DNA from: Chara braunii | Taxonomy: Eukaryota; Streptophyta; Charophyceae; Charales; Characeae | Length of the DNA: 26,375 nucleotides | Assembly: GCA_003427395.1 (NCBI GenBank) | Contig: BFEA01000660.1 | Location: 713,129-739,503, forward strand | Direction of reading: 5' to 3' | Shown: positions 26,339 to 26,375 of the stretch, piece after piece | Numbering within the stretch: position 1 is the first letter of the stretch | Layout of the letters: the number at the start of each line of letters is the position of its first letter | Made by a program: the position numbers and the translations under genes | The notes under the pieces: generated by a model | Database searches by the model: none | What the model was told of the DNA's origin: nothing | Seen by the model: the letters and a program-made list of their open reading frames with translations, nothing else

Positions 26339-26375
26339 CTGCTGTGTGATGGCGGTATTGTCATGTATTTTGTGT
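26339..26375. other. Chimeric tail, exact copy of 4233-4269
   Basis: All 37 bases after the adapter dimer (CTGCTGTGTGATGGCGGTAT onward) match 4233-4269 without a difference. The segment was ligated or mis-assembled through the adapter. It should be trimmed with everything from about 26301. Confidence 0.95.

Overview
This window looks like nuclear DNA of a eukaryote with a large, repeat-rich, intron-rich genome, probably a protist or alga. It has no bacterial gene layout. It carries degenerate CCCTAAA (TTTAGGG-type) telomere-like repeats, tRNA-derived SINE-like relics, many tandem duplications and long homopolymer tracts. Consensus GT-AG splice sites with strong polypyrimidine tracts also occur. 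No open frame is long enough to be an intact gene. Most long frames on either strand are uninterrupted by chance or run through repeats.

The one sequence I recognise is a short + strand exon (about 24225-24385) carrying the signature NGIRHLLWDLG of SDHC, the cytochrome b560 membrane anchor of succinate dehydrogenase (respiratory complex II). A following exon (25379-25583) would join it in frame and could carry the third membrane helix. Preceding exon-like segments at 23713-23760 and 19772-19834 have good splice sites and compatible phase. Between 9 and 14.6 kb other + strand exon-like segments are visible (9052-9126, 11539-11584, 11868-11996, 12597-12763, 13797-13856, 14423-14553), but their phases do not chain directly. 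They are best read as pieces of at least one unidentified gene with exons missing from the model. The + strand is T- and G-rich over much of the window, as expected if it is the sense strand of long introns.

Layout: 0-1.5 kb, a foldback element, a degenerate ~110 bp tandem repeat and a GC-rich 42 bp repeat. 2.3-3.1 kb, a mosaic of shuffled short modules. 4.3-4.5 kb, a 3 x 70 bp array. 5.3-5.8 kb, a 2 x 261 bp duplication. 7.1-8.3 kb, several small duplications. 9.3-10.8 kb, a TCCGGA-rich zone with an 18-unit, 34 bp satellite interrupted by an assembly N. 11.5-14.6 kb, exon-like segments among small tandem duplications. 15-22.3 kb, intron-like DNA with five minus-strand tRNA-like SINE relics and a telomere-like block. 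23.7-25.6 kb, the SDHC region.

The last 75 bases are an artefact. A head-to-head dimer of the Tn5/Nextera mosaic end (26301-26338) is followed by 37 bases that repeat 4233-4269 exactly. The true sequence ends at about 26300. I found no CRISPR array, rRNA, intact tRNA, prokaryotic operon or viral gene, and no convincing new defence or mobile system.
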